Shown in pieces: positions 24,985-37,339 of a stretch of DNA of 64,000 nucleotides (its first letter is position 1; the number at the start of each line of letters is the position of its first letter). Both the position numbers and the translations under genes were made by a program. The notes below the pieces were generated by a model. It did no database searches, was not told the origin of the DNA, and saw nothing but the letters and a program-made list of their open reading frames with translations. The stretch is from positions 1 to 64,000 of the forward strand of contig WEDG01006427.1 of assembly GCA_017591395.1 (NCBI GenBank), read 5' to 3'. The stretch comes from Schistocephalus solidus (Eukaryota > Platyhelminthes > Cestoda > Diphyllobothriidea > Diphyllobothriidae).

Positions 24985-25150
24985 AACAGGTGGTGAGAAA
25001 CTGATAAACTGTTGTTCGACGAAGTGCTTCTGACCCATCTGCTAGACACATTCTGTGGACTGTCTGCGGCGTACTCGAGCGCATATTTCTGTTTATGGTG
25101 CCAGTTGGTAGTCAGCGTTATGCTTCGCTAAATGCAGGCATATTGAGCAC
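24985..25150 (+). repeat. Half of the fold-back element found at 40351-40696
   Basis: Matches the right arm of that element: GGTGGTGAGAAACTGAT, CGAAGTGCTTCTGACC, ATCTGCTAGACA, TACTCGAGCGCAT and AGTTGGTAGTCAGCGTTATGC. The left arm is absent. Confidence 0.65.
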
Positions 25151-25214
25151 GAAAAACATTATCTATCAATCTTACCATATTTTCTGTCGTCTTTCCTCTC
25201 TGCATATGCATATA

Positions 25215-25765
25215 CATATATGGCAAAGATGGTATACCGTACTCCCGACAAAGGTAATAGCTCAAAGCCCGGACGCGTTATACGCTGATGTTTCTGCAGC
25301 TGCATAATGCAGCAGCGGGGTTCCTGGCTCCTCAGTGGTCCTTCAGTGTTCTCGCTGCGGTTTCTGGTATATGAACTTCAGAAAATAATCAAGGAAAGAA
25401 TTTCTGAAATTAGTATGTGAAGGGCATGGAATCAGGTGATCCGGATAGGACTTATTAGGGTCACACCCGAAATTTAAATGGACATTTGGCTCGAAGACAA
25501 TCAACCACTATGGAATAATCGCATAATGTCCATTCTACAAACAAATAGTATGTAATGTATATGGCAAAGCTGGTGTACCATACTCCCGACATAGGTACGA
25601 GCTAAAAGCCCAGACACGTGTTTTACCAATGTTTCTGCTGCAGCATGACGCATCAACGAGGGCTTCGGCTCCTCAGTGCGTCCCGCAGCGTTCTCTATGT
25701 TTTTTGGGAAACGGATTGAAGAGAATAATCGGGGAAATTATTTATGAAATTATTTTCCCGAAATA
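25215..25765 (-). repeat. Two diverged, tandem units of the 354-bp satellite
   Basis: Unit starts at about 25219 and 25559, a spacing of about 340 bp; the second is truncated at about 25765. Both ribozymes are decayed: the first has lost GAAA (it reads TAAC), and the second reads GTAAAAC with helix II unpaired, although CTGAGGA and the ACGT-GTC-TGGG segment survive in the second. Confidence 0.85.
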
Positions 25766-26279
25766 TATATATATACATATATATTGAAACTATATACGTT
25801 CTGGGAGTAAGTTACTGCACTTTATTCGGCAAATTTTCAACACCAGTTGCCTAGGTCATCGACAAACGTAGATTAAATGAGCAAAAGGGCTTGCTTTTTA
25901 AGCGTGCTTCTAAGTGTATTCAAGAATATCAACTGACGTTAAGGATGCGAAGCTACTTGCCCCGAATACGAGGCTTATTTTCGCCCGATAGAAAATGCAT
26001 GGTTGACCTCTGTCCTTTTAAGAAATGTCTAGAGCCTTTCGAGGACATTCGCTCGGTGGCGTTGTATTAGTCCGTATTAATAGTTGTATACCACGTAAAA
26101 AATATTGATGAGAAATTAGTGAAACGGCAGCCCACCGAAACAGGTTGATAGCATTGGTGCCTATTGGCCAAAAAATCCAAACATGTATGGACTATCGAAC
26201 GCGCTTTAAAAAGTTGGTATAGCTAGTTTATATTGTCCCCTCAATAAGATACGGGGCAGGAGCCGACGTACTACGGGTG
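25766..26279. other. No gene recognised
   Basis: A short (AT)n-like tract at 25762-25788, otherwise nothing recognised. Confidence 0.45.
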
Positions 26280-26520
26280 ATTTTGTGGTTAGTTACAGGT
26301 TAATAAATGCTAGGATGAAGTTTAGTATTTTGTCAGGGATAAGGAATGGCAAAACGGTGATGATTGGCGCTAGAGTCAATGTGAGGGTTACGGTTAAGGT
26401 TTGGGCTAGAGTTTGTGTTAGGGTTAGGATGAAGGAAATATTTATCCTTCCTGGAATATAATACAAGGCCACCCGTATTGCGGAAGCGGCGTTCCTAATT
26501 CCGTGTCCTGTCGGGGGACA
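26280..26520 (+). repeat. Telomere-like/TIR family copy (T5)
   Basis: G-rich degenerate hexamers (GGGTTACGGTTAAGGTTTGG, TTAGGGTTAGG) followed by the right flank CCTTCCTGGAATATAATAC, then CAAGGCCACCCGTATTGCGG and TTCCGTGTCCTG. Confidence 0.75.
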
Positions 26521-28249
26521 GATAATCGATTCCAACCAAAATGGTTAACTGTTTTTCACATCTTTAATTCTGCTGACCACCTGAGGAACTGGTGTCGTAT
26601 ATGTAGGAAATAAAGGTTGTTTCCTTTCCCAAATAACTTATTTATTTTCAACTTTCAAACTTTCAAGCTTGTTTCCATTTTTGTAGGACGTAATCATTCG
26701 GCGTATAAGTCTTCCTCAGAGGGGTGATCAACACAGGTAAACCACATCTTACGGTATTTAGTGGTAAGCATGAAATATTAAACTTATAAATCTATACGAC
26801 TTCAGTGTTATAACCCCTTTGTAGGATAGGAAGTCTTTGGTGAACTCATGACGGGTGAAAAACTTAGGGTTTTCGAAAATGCTGGGCACAGCAATCAGTC
26901 CTTGATTAACCGTATAAAATACTGGTTAAGTGAAATAAGTATTTTATTACAAATAAAACCGGTAAAAATATGATTTTACTGCATGAGGATAACGAGAAAA
27001 GAAAAAATTAAGGGAAGGTGAGGAATAAATTGGGGCAAGACTGCTTTATGCACTGGTGACAGAGCTAACTAGACGGAGCAGACTTTTCTTCCTCCACTAG
27101 TCATCAATTTAGAACCTCAAAATGAGTAGCTTTTCATACGAAATGAATCTCTAGCCAAACTTTCATCCCTGGCGTCATACTACCAAAAAACTTTAGGACC
27201 TCCGGCTTAAATACGCATGCACTTGAACTCCTCATCGACTTTTGTGTATAAGAATTCATCAGACTGGAATACTTTGCGAAATTGCAAAGGGACAGTTTCT
27301 CTGGCTAAAACGTACATCAAGGAAGAAACTCCTAAGCTTTGCAGGCTGGTGTGCAACTTGTCTTCGTTGAGTCCGTTTTTATCTGCGATCAAATTCTACT
27401 CGTTATTTGCAAGCTGGATTTCTCACCGCATAGCGTGACAGCTTCGGATAACACAGTCTCCTGTGCTAGCAACTCATAACGCTCCTTTAGATATTGCTAG
27501 ACCGCTACTATCAATCATAGCATCAGCTTTCTCCCGATATAACTGCAATTATCTAGAACAAAGTACTGTTTCCATTGGTGCCCTCGTGACATACTTATCG
27601 GAACTCGCCAGAGGGGTTGGCAACACCTCCGGTTAACTGACGTCCATTAACGGGGTACAGTCTAAGGAAAAGGTAAGATGAGCGTGTTGGGGGCCATATA
27701 ATAGTTCAACCGAAGCCAAGGGCCGGGAAATTCTGTTCGTAATCCCTTGTAAAATGCCTTTAAATGACTGCTCCGGAAGATAAGGCGTTTGCGATAATGG
27801 CTGTTTCCTGTGTGAAATTCACTCAATCAGTCTCTCCAGCTATCCCTAGGCCCGCCAAATTTAGCCGGAGACGTGAGGTGTGTGACTCATGAAGTTTCCC
27901 AAGCATTTTACATGGTAGTCAAATGCTGCAGTTGTAGGCACCGATTGATAGGAGCTGTCAATTAAAACACTTAAAGGCGGTGCCCTGGCCGGAGCATTGA
28001 GGCCAGCCGGAAAACATCCTTACTATTTCGCTAGTGAGCACAAAAGCGTGCATGAAATGGTAAGGAAGTGCTCAACAAAGATTTAAATACTCGCGCAGAA
28101 GTGAAGAATATGCCAGCTGGATGGCGGCTCTCTTAGGAGATTAAAAAATACAGCCGTTACTTCCTCAAACGTTCCCAAGCCGACTCGTGCTTAAGTTTGC
28201 ACCTCCGTTAGTTTCAGTGAATGAGTAATATTTACGAATGAATAGGCAA
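26521..28249. other. No gene recognised
   Basis: Open frames up to about 75 codons without recognisable domains. The part just upstream of 28250 may be decayed PLE sequence, but I cannot follow it. Confidence 0.4.
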
Positions 28250-28384
28250 GTCGGAAACAACACGAACCGAGAATTGATTGAAGCCTGGTTCACGGATGGG
28301 AACTCAATCAATCGATGTATCGATTTGGCGTCGGCATACAAAGCCCTCTGCAGTCACCTCCAAACTTGCGTCGATGATCACTGA
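28250..28384 (+). pseudogene. PLE GIY-YIG endonuclease, C-terminal remnant
   Basis: Forty-four codons open to a TGA at 28382, with the features that end PLE proteins: an N-R-E-L-I-E-A-W segment, then S-I-N-R-C-I-D-L-A, then Y-K-A-L. This is the conserved C-terminal helix region of the PLE GIY-YIG endonuclease, whose usual pattern is R-E-x-I-E-A-W...S-I-N-R...I-D-L. The upstream catalytic GIY/YIG part and the reverse transcriptase are not recognisable, so this is a 5'-truncated copy. It is followed 40 bp later by a hammerhead-like core, the arrangement expected at a PLE end. Confidence 0.7.
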
Positions 28385-28423
28385 TTAGTTGGTAATCCCT
28401 ATCACTGTCGCCTTTTTTGTTAC

Positions 28424-28475
28424 TGCTGACGATGAACTCTTGCGTGAGTTTGAAAGCTCAGGATAATAAACTAAT
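28424..28475 (+). ncRNA. Decayed PLE hammerhead-like motif
   Basis: CTGACGA (28426-28432, a valid CUGANGA core) is followed by T, then helix II GAACTC (28434-28439) pairing with GAGTTT (28446-28451), then GAAA (28452-28455). The cleavage segment reads GCTC where the family consensus would have CGTC, so it is probably inactive. CAGGATAATAAA follows, like the AGGTTAATAAAG-type tail after other PLE ends. Confidence 0.55.
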
Positions 28476-28960
28476 CCTTACCATGCTCAATCAGACTTCT
28501 CCTTTGCTCATGCTAATGAATATTATCGATTAAAAAAGCGGTCGATGACAACGAGATGGGTACCAACTGTTTGCACGCATAGAGAAAAAGTGCAAAATGC
28601 CATGAAGTGCATAAATCACTGCCATTAATTTTTTGGGGTTCATTAACTTGATGAATACAGCTTTGGCGAAGTTGCGAAAGTGCTTAGCCGGATACATAAT
28701 CCCAAATAAATTATTTCACACCTATGGATTTATTTTTAAATAAGCCTTATTTCTAATCTCCAAACCTCGCAAATAAAATGACTACTACTTTTATTGGCGA
28801 AGATTAGAGTTCCAGGATGAAAATCTGAGGCCTCTAAGTTTCTCACCGGAACTTTTTTCATTGATTGTTCCCTAGTGGACGTCATTCATATGCTTCCACT
28901 GTAGTGCATACGGACAGGAAGGCCCCGTAAAACAAACAAATCCGTACTAACTTCCAGAGA
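28476..28960. other. No gene recognised
   Basis: AT-rich, nothing recognised. Confidence 0.45.
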
Positions 28961-28964
28961 AACT

Positions 28965-29170
28965 TGCGTGTATTAAGGTTGAGGTTGGTTTTATGTTAAG
29001 GGTTAAGCTAATCTTAATGGTTATGATTAAGGTGTTGGCTAAGGTTTTTATTAAGTTTTGTGTTGGGGTTTGGACAGGGGAGTTGGAACCCCTCATGAAA
29101 TACGTTTTAATGTCACTTGTATTACGGGAGCCGTCCTGTCCCTGTCCTTTCGGGTGGACCCCTTTAAATT
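28965..29170 (+). repeat. Telomere-like/TIR family copy (T6)
   Basis: Degenerate G-rich hexamers (TTAAGGTTGAGGTTGG, TTAAGGGTTAAGC, GTTGGGGTTTGG) followed by the outer flank CACTTGTATTACGGGAGC and CCTGTCCCTGTCC. Confidence 0.65.
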
Positions 29171-32100
29171 ATTCCTACCGTTGATATTCTCATTCGCCTG
29201 GAAGAAGTGTAAAATAAGTTCCCATTTGTTATTACTTTGTGGTAAATTACTTTCTTATAAAAATTAAGTCATGCTGTGATAGTCCTTTTCTTCTCCAAAT
29301 AAACTTTCTCGATTCTTGTTGCCATACGAGCATAACATGTTTGGGTTTCAAGACTGCACACTATCGGTGGCCCTGAAACACCTTCGCATATCCCCATAAA
29401 TAGGTATTCCGATACTCGTGGAACTCTGTGGTACGTATGAGTCAGATTGCTGAATTTTGTGATCGAAAGTAATCAGCACTCAATAATTTTCAAAACTGCA
29501 AGCTCAAAAAAACTAACATTTTCTCCTCAGTATGGATTTTGATGACAGCGTCGGGCATAAACTGTGTTGAAGGAAAACTTCTTGCTCAAATTCTTTTTAT
29601 AAAGTGCAAATTAATAGGCGTGCTAGTCTAAAGTTAGTTATTTCTTCAGTGGCAGCGTTAAAGGATGACTTGAAAAGGTTCATTTAAACACAGAGTGTTC
29701 AGGAACTGTAGTAATGACAATCATCATTACATATTCTCGTGGGTAGTATGCACCCCTTGAAAGGATGTCGCAAAGCACAAAATTTGGCACGTATGACGCG
29801 TCAATCTGATAATTCTGAGTTTCGTTTGAGCGCAGCAGTGGAACCATTCATACTTCAACGGCTTTCGTCTATGCCTTCACCCAGTGTCAGCCCTTTGTCT
29901 GTTTTGTGTTTTGTTGATACTGGAAGGTCAAGATGTACACAAGGAAATACGCAAAAAATGCAATTTAGTGTGATAGTTTTGACAATTGCAGTTATTTCTG
30001 TAACCGCACTGATATTTGCACTTTAACAGTTGGCGCGTAGGAAGTGTAAGGTGGAGCTACCTCCAGAGTTACATACATTAACAAAGAGTCTGCATGGAGA
30101 CTTGGGCAGTAACCCCCGGCTGCTGCTCCCAGTTAATCTTTTCGGTTGGAGTTCAGGTGCACATAGCAACATAAACGACTATATGTTGTCATTTCGTATG
30201 GAGAGGTACCATACCTGGTAGCCTCCAGGCCGTGTGGATGGGGTCTGGTCGCGATCGTATTAACTATAGGTTATAAACTGGCAGTCTCACACAAACCCGG
30301 GGCCAAACTTGCGGGAGGCTTCTGTTTCTTCCCGCTCTCAGACCCAGTTCCCGTCTAGCGTTCCACGAAACGCTGTACAGCACACGTCCACCACACCAAT
30401 AGCCATCCTCGATCGGTAGGCTGAGGCGCACGATGGTGACCGGTGGGTGTCTCTTCACTGATGTTCATTCACCCCTTCGAACCGATAAATAGGGGTCCAA
30501 CCGATAGAGAAAGTGACATGTAATATCACGAGTGGCCCAGACCACTTCGAGTTGAATGCCTGCTGCATAAGTAGACCTAATGACGGCAAATTGGTCCTGA
30601 CTTGTGCAAGCAAAACACGCGATCAAAATATCCTGAGGAAAAAATATCTCCCATCGTCATTCCCATTCCTTTTCTTCTCAAAGATGAGGCTTCAGTTCCA
30701 GTTCGGCAGGGTAAGAAAACACCAGGTAAGTTAAGTACTGCAATATTTTGGACAAATTAACCTCCAGTTAGGTTTACCAACAGCCTGAATCCCAAAGTAG
30801 AATAAATTCAGATTTTGCAAGGAAATATACCATTTAGACCCGCTGAATGAACTTGTGGCATTTCATCTACACCATTGCTCTGCAGGTGTAGGATTTTGAC
30901 GAAAACCGCTCCTTCGAACTAGAATATCAGCAAGTTTATAGCAAACGTAGATTGGCTGTTGGGATTTCTCAGATACCGACATCATCCACCTGCGATCGCT
31001 CGGAATTTTACCGCCATCAGAGAGAATGTTAACATGGAAGAGGACAGTAAGGCAGATGCAGCGTAAGTCTACTTCATCTCGCAGATTAACGCTGGTTTCC
31101 GTTGTGAGGCATTCGTGGACCTCTTCTTTCGCTACAATTGAACTATTCTTCAACAAAATGTTATAGTCTGCCTTAAAGTGTGATCATCAATTTGTGTTGT
31201 TCTCACCTGGTAAATGCTGATATGCCTTAGCTGTTGATAAAGATGGTCTTCGTCAGCTACAGTTTTGGATGGGTTTTTGAGCCAAGTGCTCAATCACTGC
31301 ATCCGTCGACCATTAACGTTCATATGCTTGACCTTCCAATTGCATTATTCATCTTTACGTGCTTGTATAGCAGGTCAACATCCGGTTTCTTTGGTTTTTG
31401 TCCTTTTTTCCTCACCGAATCTAATTACCAGCCTTTTCAACAGCTGCTCACAGCTGTTCCAGCATATCGCATCCTCTGATTATTTATCGTTCAGGTTCTC
31501 TCTTTGTAATCTGTTTAGTGGATGGTTAAATTTGTTTTACACTACCCTTATATTACTGTGAAAGCCTGACGGTGAATAATCCTAACTGTACGTTCGCCAA
31601 ACTTGACGTTTTAAATGCTTGCATGGGTATCCTCACTGATCTCTCTTATCTGTTTATACTTAATCGAAGAATGTTTTATCCGATTTTGGATCCCGGAGTT
31701 TTGTTGTTCAGCAGCCCATCACTAAGGTGACTCAAAAACAGCATTCATATAAACTACATTGAATGTTAATCAAACACTCCAGCAGTAGGTAGCAGTTAGT
31801 GCTGTCAGCTCTTGTGACTTATATCCAATCTTGACACATACACAAATAAGTATTTCAGACAGAATGGCGGCATTACTAGTATTTACGTTATTATCGCATG
31901 CCAATATATTTTGTTCTCTTTTTTCATCATAGGGGTTTTTAGATGTTCAGTCTGGCATTTAGGCTTCTGTTATCCTGATTATTGACAGACACCCTAGTTT
32001 TCTGGGCATCTGAGGCCTATAAATATGGCTTGCCGTATGTTTAATTGGCTTTAAAACACTCGCTTTAATGTTTCGGTAAGCTTTCGACGTGGGGATTGAT

Positions 32101-33129
32101 TGGGAGAAATAGAAATACTGATGCTTGGAATGCCAGGTAATTTTCTACAAGTTACTATGCCTTTTGTTACCTGCATGTCCATTCCACCTCCGCTGCACAT
32201 TTACCAGGAAACTCACCGATTAAGGGGTGTGCGTCTTTCTCCTATATTTTCGAAGTTTATCTTAATTCACTTATAGGTCTTGAAAATGATTTATGGAAAT
32301 GTGATTTGTGCTGTCCAGGTATACCTTCTTCAAATCCCATTTTTATAGAAGTTAATGATTTCCTTTTAAAAAAGGCCGTACTAATGAACCTTCTTAGGAC
32401 GCCGACTCTATGGGTCGTTTATCTGGCTATCAGCCAGTCACTTAGTGTTACTGGCAAAGCATGCAAATTTTTTCATGATTATTGTTATTTTATGGGAAAT
32501 AGAAGGCCAGCTCATAGAAGCATGAAGGTGTAAAAATTTGCTTCTATAGAAAATAGGTAACATTTAGTTTTAAAATTTCATAGACAGGTAGAAAACTCAA
32601 CAGTTGTTTCGAAAGTGGAAGAAGTAGGGAAAGGATTTAAAAACTAAATCGTAACCCCTTCTAAATAAAAATTCGAGATTATCGTGCTTTATTATAAGCG
32701 CATGCAACAAACGAATGTTTTATGTCCTTTTGAAGTATAACAATAATTTTTTACGGGTTTCTGGCTTGAAGAAAAGAAGCTGCACCCGGTGGAAGTGGTG
32801 AAATCTCGCATGTGGTTTTCCGCAGACGTCTCGAAGAACGTTCAATCAAGAGCCAGCAAACTGCTTTGCATATATTGATAGGAACGTTTGTTACGTGGTG
32901 GCAAGTTTTTCATCCCCTAGCAGGTTGTCCTCTATATTTACCTTCACATGAAAAATGTTTACCCATCGATTCATGAATTTTTTTATACGCTGTGTGTATA
33001 TATCCACTACCTACTGGCTTGCAAGTTCGGTCTTACGTCTCTCGAGCGATAAGTAAGTTCATTTATATGAATATGCAAACGACAGTGGTTAGACCTTGCT
33101 CCCAAAGTATTTATTAGTTACATCCTTTC
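29171..33129. other. Four kilobases with no gene recognised
   Basis: Open frames of at most about 98 codons, such as 29739-30026, 30863-31156 (-) and 31265-31561, have no recognisable domain and no supporting context. I did not find members of the repeat families listed here. If the window holds host exons, this stretch is one place where they could be hidden. Confidence 0.4.
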
Positions 33130-33345
33130 CCATGTTGCCGCTGCCCCAGGTCACAACTACGAGGAATTCGGCTCCTCAATGCGTCCTCCAGAGCTTTCTG
33201 TGTGCTTTCTGATAAAAGAACTTCAAATAAGGCTCTTCTGTTTATCGTGTCGAAACTAAACCTATGGCGTTTTATCCCAGCCACACCAATCAGTCCTTTT
33301 TTTAATAATCTGCGAAATTATTAATTTAAGCTCTATAAGTAACGC
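33130..33345 (-). repeat. Partial, diverged 354-bp satellite unit
   Basis: Contains GAATTCGGCTCCTCAATGCG, GTCCTCCAGAGCTTTCTGTG, CTTTCTGATA and TAATAATCTGCGAAATTATTAA. Only the core half of the ribozyme remains (TTGAGGA on the minus strand, then GCCGA). Confidence 0.65.
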
Positions 33346-33364
33346 ATAGGGGAGTACTGATGAG

Positions 33365-33535
33365 GGCAAGGGAGCTTGTGATGACTATTTTTGACTTATT
33401 GACCATCTTCAACCAATTATGCTTAAGCTACTTTTGAATATCATGGGGTTGAACCGGATCTCATTAGTGGAATGCTGCCTGATGACTTTTAATAAGTCAG
33501 AAACGATGTTCCCTTTTTACCATGTTTCTTTCGGT
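33365..33535 (+). repeat. Diverged SINE fragment
   Basis: Contains an inverted piece (GATGACTATTTTTGACTTATTGACC) followed by GATGACTTTTAATAAGTCAGAAACG. This is the same head-to-head layout as 17861-18080 in a more decayed form. Confidence 0.45.
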
Positions 33536-33629
33536 ATGGTTTTCGGTGCCATATACACATTTGCATATTTAATAGATTATGTTGGCAGATTTTAGTCTTT
33601 CATTTGGCCCACCTGGGAAAAACTCGTTG

Positions 33630-33690
33630 ATCTCGGCAAGCTTCGAAATCAGTCAACGCTCTAACCAACTGAGATCTGAAATCCCAACCG
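33630..33690 (-). pseudogene. tRNA-like fragment
   Basis: On the minus strand an A-box-like TCTCAGTTGGTTAGAGCG is followed only about 8 bp later by B-box-like GATTTCGAAGC, so the anticodon arm is missing. It is a tRNA-derived repeat head, not a gene. Confidence 0.4.
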
Positions 33691-33904
33691 GGAGTCGAGC
33701 GTAAAATCCCATTTGGGCAAGTTGTCCGCCGAATCTACTCCAGCGTACGGCATCTACCCATCCTGACATAGTAAGCCGAATGTCCAAGCTTGATATCCTG
33801 AGTAGTCTAACTAGAATCCATCAGCTGGCTATCAAGTTAACGTAATTAATATTGTTTTTGGTAGATTCGAAAAATTCATTTGACTGATAGGTAAAAACTC
33901 GGTG

Positions 33905-33990
33905 GTCTCATTTGGATTCGAAATCACGACAGCAGTGGCAGGGTCTGGATTACAAGTGATACCTTACCAACTGAGCTACGAGGACCCGAC
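33905..33990 (-). pseudogene. tRNA-like sequence (SINE head or tRNA pseudogene)
   Basis: On the minus strand A box TAGCTCAGTTGGTAAGGT (33961-33978) and B box GATTTCGAATCC (33914-33925) are about 36 bp apart, as in a tRNA. The middle reads ATCACTTGTAATCCAG, which would give a UGU or GUA anticodon, but the anticodon and T stems do not close. Similar B-box-like segments occur near 8590 and 34060. Confidence 0.4.
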
Positions 33991-33994
33991 TAGA

Positions 33995-35520
33995 AGTCGT
34001 GGGTCAGATTTTCGCTGTTCAGGTGGGTAGGGTGGTAGTGGATTCCAAGTCTTGTCCTTTCTGTCGTGGGTTTGAACCTTCGAGAAGAAGAGGTTAACAT
34101 AGAAGACGAATAAAATGAGTAGACAATTTCTGTGTCCAAAAGTGCATTTCACAACACACTTAACTCTTACCCGGTCCCAGATGTAAATGGGAATTTAAAT
34201 TGTCATCTCTTCGGAAATTCAAACACAGCCATAGGTGACCTTCTGCAACGCTATTAATTTGATTTTGGGGTGTTATGTATGTCGGTGATTGATGGATCTA
34301 TCATTCGCTTGGGTTGGCGCATTACTGGCACGTCTACTAGTGAAATCGTTAAACAAGGTCAGACAAGGGTGCATCGGCACGGAATTAATAGTTGGCGAAA
34401 AGCCAACTGTTCCTTTTGACAACTGATCGATCCCGTCCAGGTAAAAATGGCCTTCAGCGGTATGACAGTCCTCGGAAAATAGGATTACTGAATTCCATGT
34501 CAACTACAGGAAGCGCGCATTCAAACGATGACTCATTCAAACGCTATACCGATCTGCCACTGGCTTAAAAAAACGCCGCAAGAACAAATCAAAAGACGAC
34601 CGAGGCTCACTTCCGATGGCAGTAATTGAATTTTAGATTTTCATTTACCAGTGATGGAGAAATACAACTTCAGAACCAACAATCGTTTTCTACTGCACTT
34701 CGTTACAAGGACTTTAGCTAATTATATTTAGGATTTTCAATATAAAACGTATATTTCTATACTAAATATTTTCGCATTAATAAATATGATTAAAATTTCG
34801 ATAAGCTCCATCATAAGATAGAAAACTTTCATTTACAAAAATTTGACGCCGTTTTCCCAGACCGTTGTTACATAACAATAAATGCAATAAAAGATTTAAC
34901 GTTTCAAAACTATAAAAATAAATATTTATCGAATTCTTGGGCCAATGAGCACTTGTAATATGCCGTCATCCCATTGATATTGGCTATTTGTCTTCTCCAT
35001 TTTTGCTCGATATTTTTTACATGGCATCCGCCTCGATATGCTGACTGATACATAAGACAGATGTGTTTTGAGCCAACAGAAATTCACAGCATTTTGAATG
35101 GTTAGACGCTGAGAACATGAGACCTATCCCAAGTAAGCTCGTACCCAGTGTTAAAGGATTATAATCTATTTGGGACAGCTTTTTCCTCCGATTTTAGGCC
35201 AATATTTTTTCATATGCTGGCTGGAGCAGGTCTCCTGGTTAACTACCACAAAACATTTTGAAGACTGTTTTTAACCAGATAACCAATTAACTCCGCCGGA
35301 TGTACAAGGTGGATTCGTTGTGCATTTGATAGCTTGCGAGCCACTTGTATCTTGGGCTCCCTCTGTTATCTTTCAGCAAGTTTAAACGTATGCTTAATGT
35401 AAAGTGCCGTTAACTAACTCGTTGCTCAGACGTCTGGTTAGAATTGCCTAATTCCCTTTGTTTTGACCAACGTCATCTCATGCATCGACCTATAAAATCT
35501 AGGGGTTGCCTATTTTAGGA
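33995..35520. other. No gene recognised
   Basis: AT-rich in 34690-34960, nothing recognised otherwise. Confidence 0.45.
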
Positions 35521-35524
35521 AATA

Positions 35525-35690
35525 CTCCGAATATGACAGTGGCTCCATGGCTAAATTGTAAGACTTTGGACAAGAAGCGCCCTAAGGACCGAAATACCCG
35601 AGTTAAAATCCCAGGCCATTTAGACCTTGGGTTGACTATGACTGACGTATGAGGCCTGATAAGTCCGCAATTGACCTTCTGCTCTTCATT
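35525..35690 (+). repeat. Diverged tRNA-headed SINE fragment
   Basis: An A-box-like GTGGCTCCATGGCTAAATTG and a B-box-like GAGTTAAAATCCC lead into TTGGGTTGACTATGACTGAC and a GATAAGTCCGCAATTGACC tail piece, the same order as the other SINE copies. Confidence 0.5.
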
Positions 35691-35694
35691 TTCT

Positions 35695-37085
35695 TTTTCG
35701 ACATCTTCTTCTCGAAAAAGGTAGTTTAGTTTTATTCTATAACTCTCACTGTCAGAGTGGTGAATTTTGGCTTGATTCAGTAGGCTGGTGATGGTACTCC
35801 ATTTTTAAGAGATGGAGTGACTACCCCCATAATCCTGAAGTCTGATGCAAAAATATTTATTTTTAAAAATAGACAGGAAGATTTGTAGTAATATCTATCC
35901 GAGTGAAACCTGCCATAAGATCTGCCCTAGGATTTTAAATCTCGTCAAGTTACAGTAAAGCAGGTTCGAATAGTTCAAATTTTATGCCCATTACCTACTT
36001 TAGAATTTTTGGTTTTCCGTCGAGCGCCACATGCAATTTTGCCAGCTAAAAAATTGCTCAGTGACCAACGGGATTTTAGTGCGAGTCGCAGCCCTCGTCA
36101 AATAAGTGAAAACTGGTAATTTTAGTCATTTTAAATCTTCATAGTTAATCCCTGTTGCCAATATGTTTTCACTGTTACTAAAGATGGGAGGTGACAATAT
36201 CACATCGAAACTATAGTTGGTAAGAAATTAATTTTCGTGGGCGGCTCATTTGTAAGCGTTCACGTGATGGTAGTCGACTTCGTTGCTAGTCTCGTCTTGT
36301 TTGAGGCAGCTTTTGAAGACATGTAAACCCCCTTGATTGCCAAATACACTCGCTCCATGAATCAAGGCTAGAAAATGCCTCCTGTGGCTAACGGCGTGCT
36401 GATCATCAGACTTGCCCAACTAGGGTTTTTTCACCCCTCCCCCTCGCATGACATAAAAGCGGTGAGTAGCATGTTCCGTCGTTTCAAGTGGAGCATGGAG
36501 TCAGCAGAGGAAGACAATTCTGGCATGTGATGCCACAGCAAAACCACGCTGGTTTAGGCAACGGAGCGTGGTTTCTGTATGTTCCTAACTTGCAAAAGAC
36601 ACATCTGGAAAGACTGCTATGGCCTCGGCTAACAGATAATGATAGAAAAACACGTGGAACTCAAACCTTCCCATTTATTCATAAAAATTATCATTCCTCA
36701 CTTCTAGGATGAGGAGAAGGAGGTCTGTTCACAGTATCCTCTGTGCAGCCTTCGGTTTAAGTTAGATATTCCGCCGCGACAATCACTGAAAACCTTAACG
36801 AATGCGGTTAATATTTACTTGGAAAAATGGCTGGGTTGTATTTTTTTGAATTCTGGACTGGAAACCTTAGAGGATAAATGCTGCTCTGGAGAGTACCGTT
36901 AAATTCAGAACATAATTTACACTGATTCACCATGTTGTGACCTGTTAACTGGTAATAACAGAACCCGTGCTTGCCACTGGAAGTACAAACATGGACTAGT
37001 GCACTTGTTAGACCCCACTTTTCCGTATCAAACTCTGTTCCTTTCGATGCGATGAATGGGAAGAAAACTAAGACTTTTTTCTCTC
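35695..37085. other. No gene recognised
   Basis: Nothing recognised. Confidence 0.45.
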
Positions 37086-37088
37086 CCA

Positions 37089-37170
37089 GTGGTGGTGGTG
37101 GTGGTGGTGGTGGTGGTGGTGGTGGTGGTGGTGGTGGTGGTGGTGGTGGTGGTGGTGGTGGTGGTGGTGG
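37089..37170. repeat. (TGG)n microsatellite, 27 triplets
   Basis: Uninterrupted triplets that give poly-Gly, poly-Val or poly-His frames; not coding evidence. Confidence 0.97.
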
Positions 37171-37339
37171 TAAAAAGGATAAGCATAGGGACGATGATGC
37201 TGACTGGTAGCTGGCTTCTGCTGATGAGGATGACGTGTTCGCCGATGCACCATTACTAACTTGTTTTCCTCAACCAAGGATCATAAGACAGCCGCCGCAT
37301 CGAAGGCTAGGAATTCAGCCAGTCATCCATTTCACCCCG

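Noticed and set aside
33350..33390. CTGATGA at 33358 as another ribozyme
   Set aside because: No GAAA with a pairing helix II follows.
37056..37277. Poly-Gly, poly-Val and poly-His open frames
   Set aside because: They are produced by the (TGG)n microsatellite.
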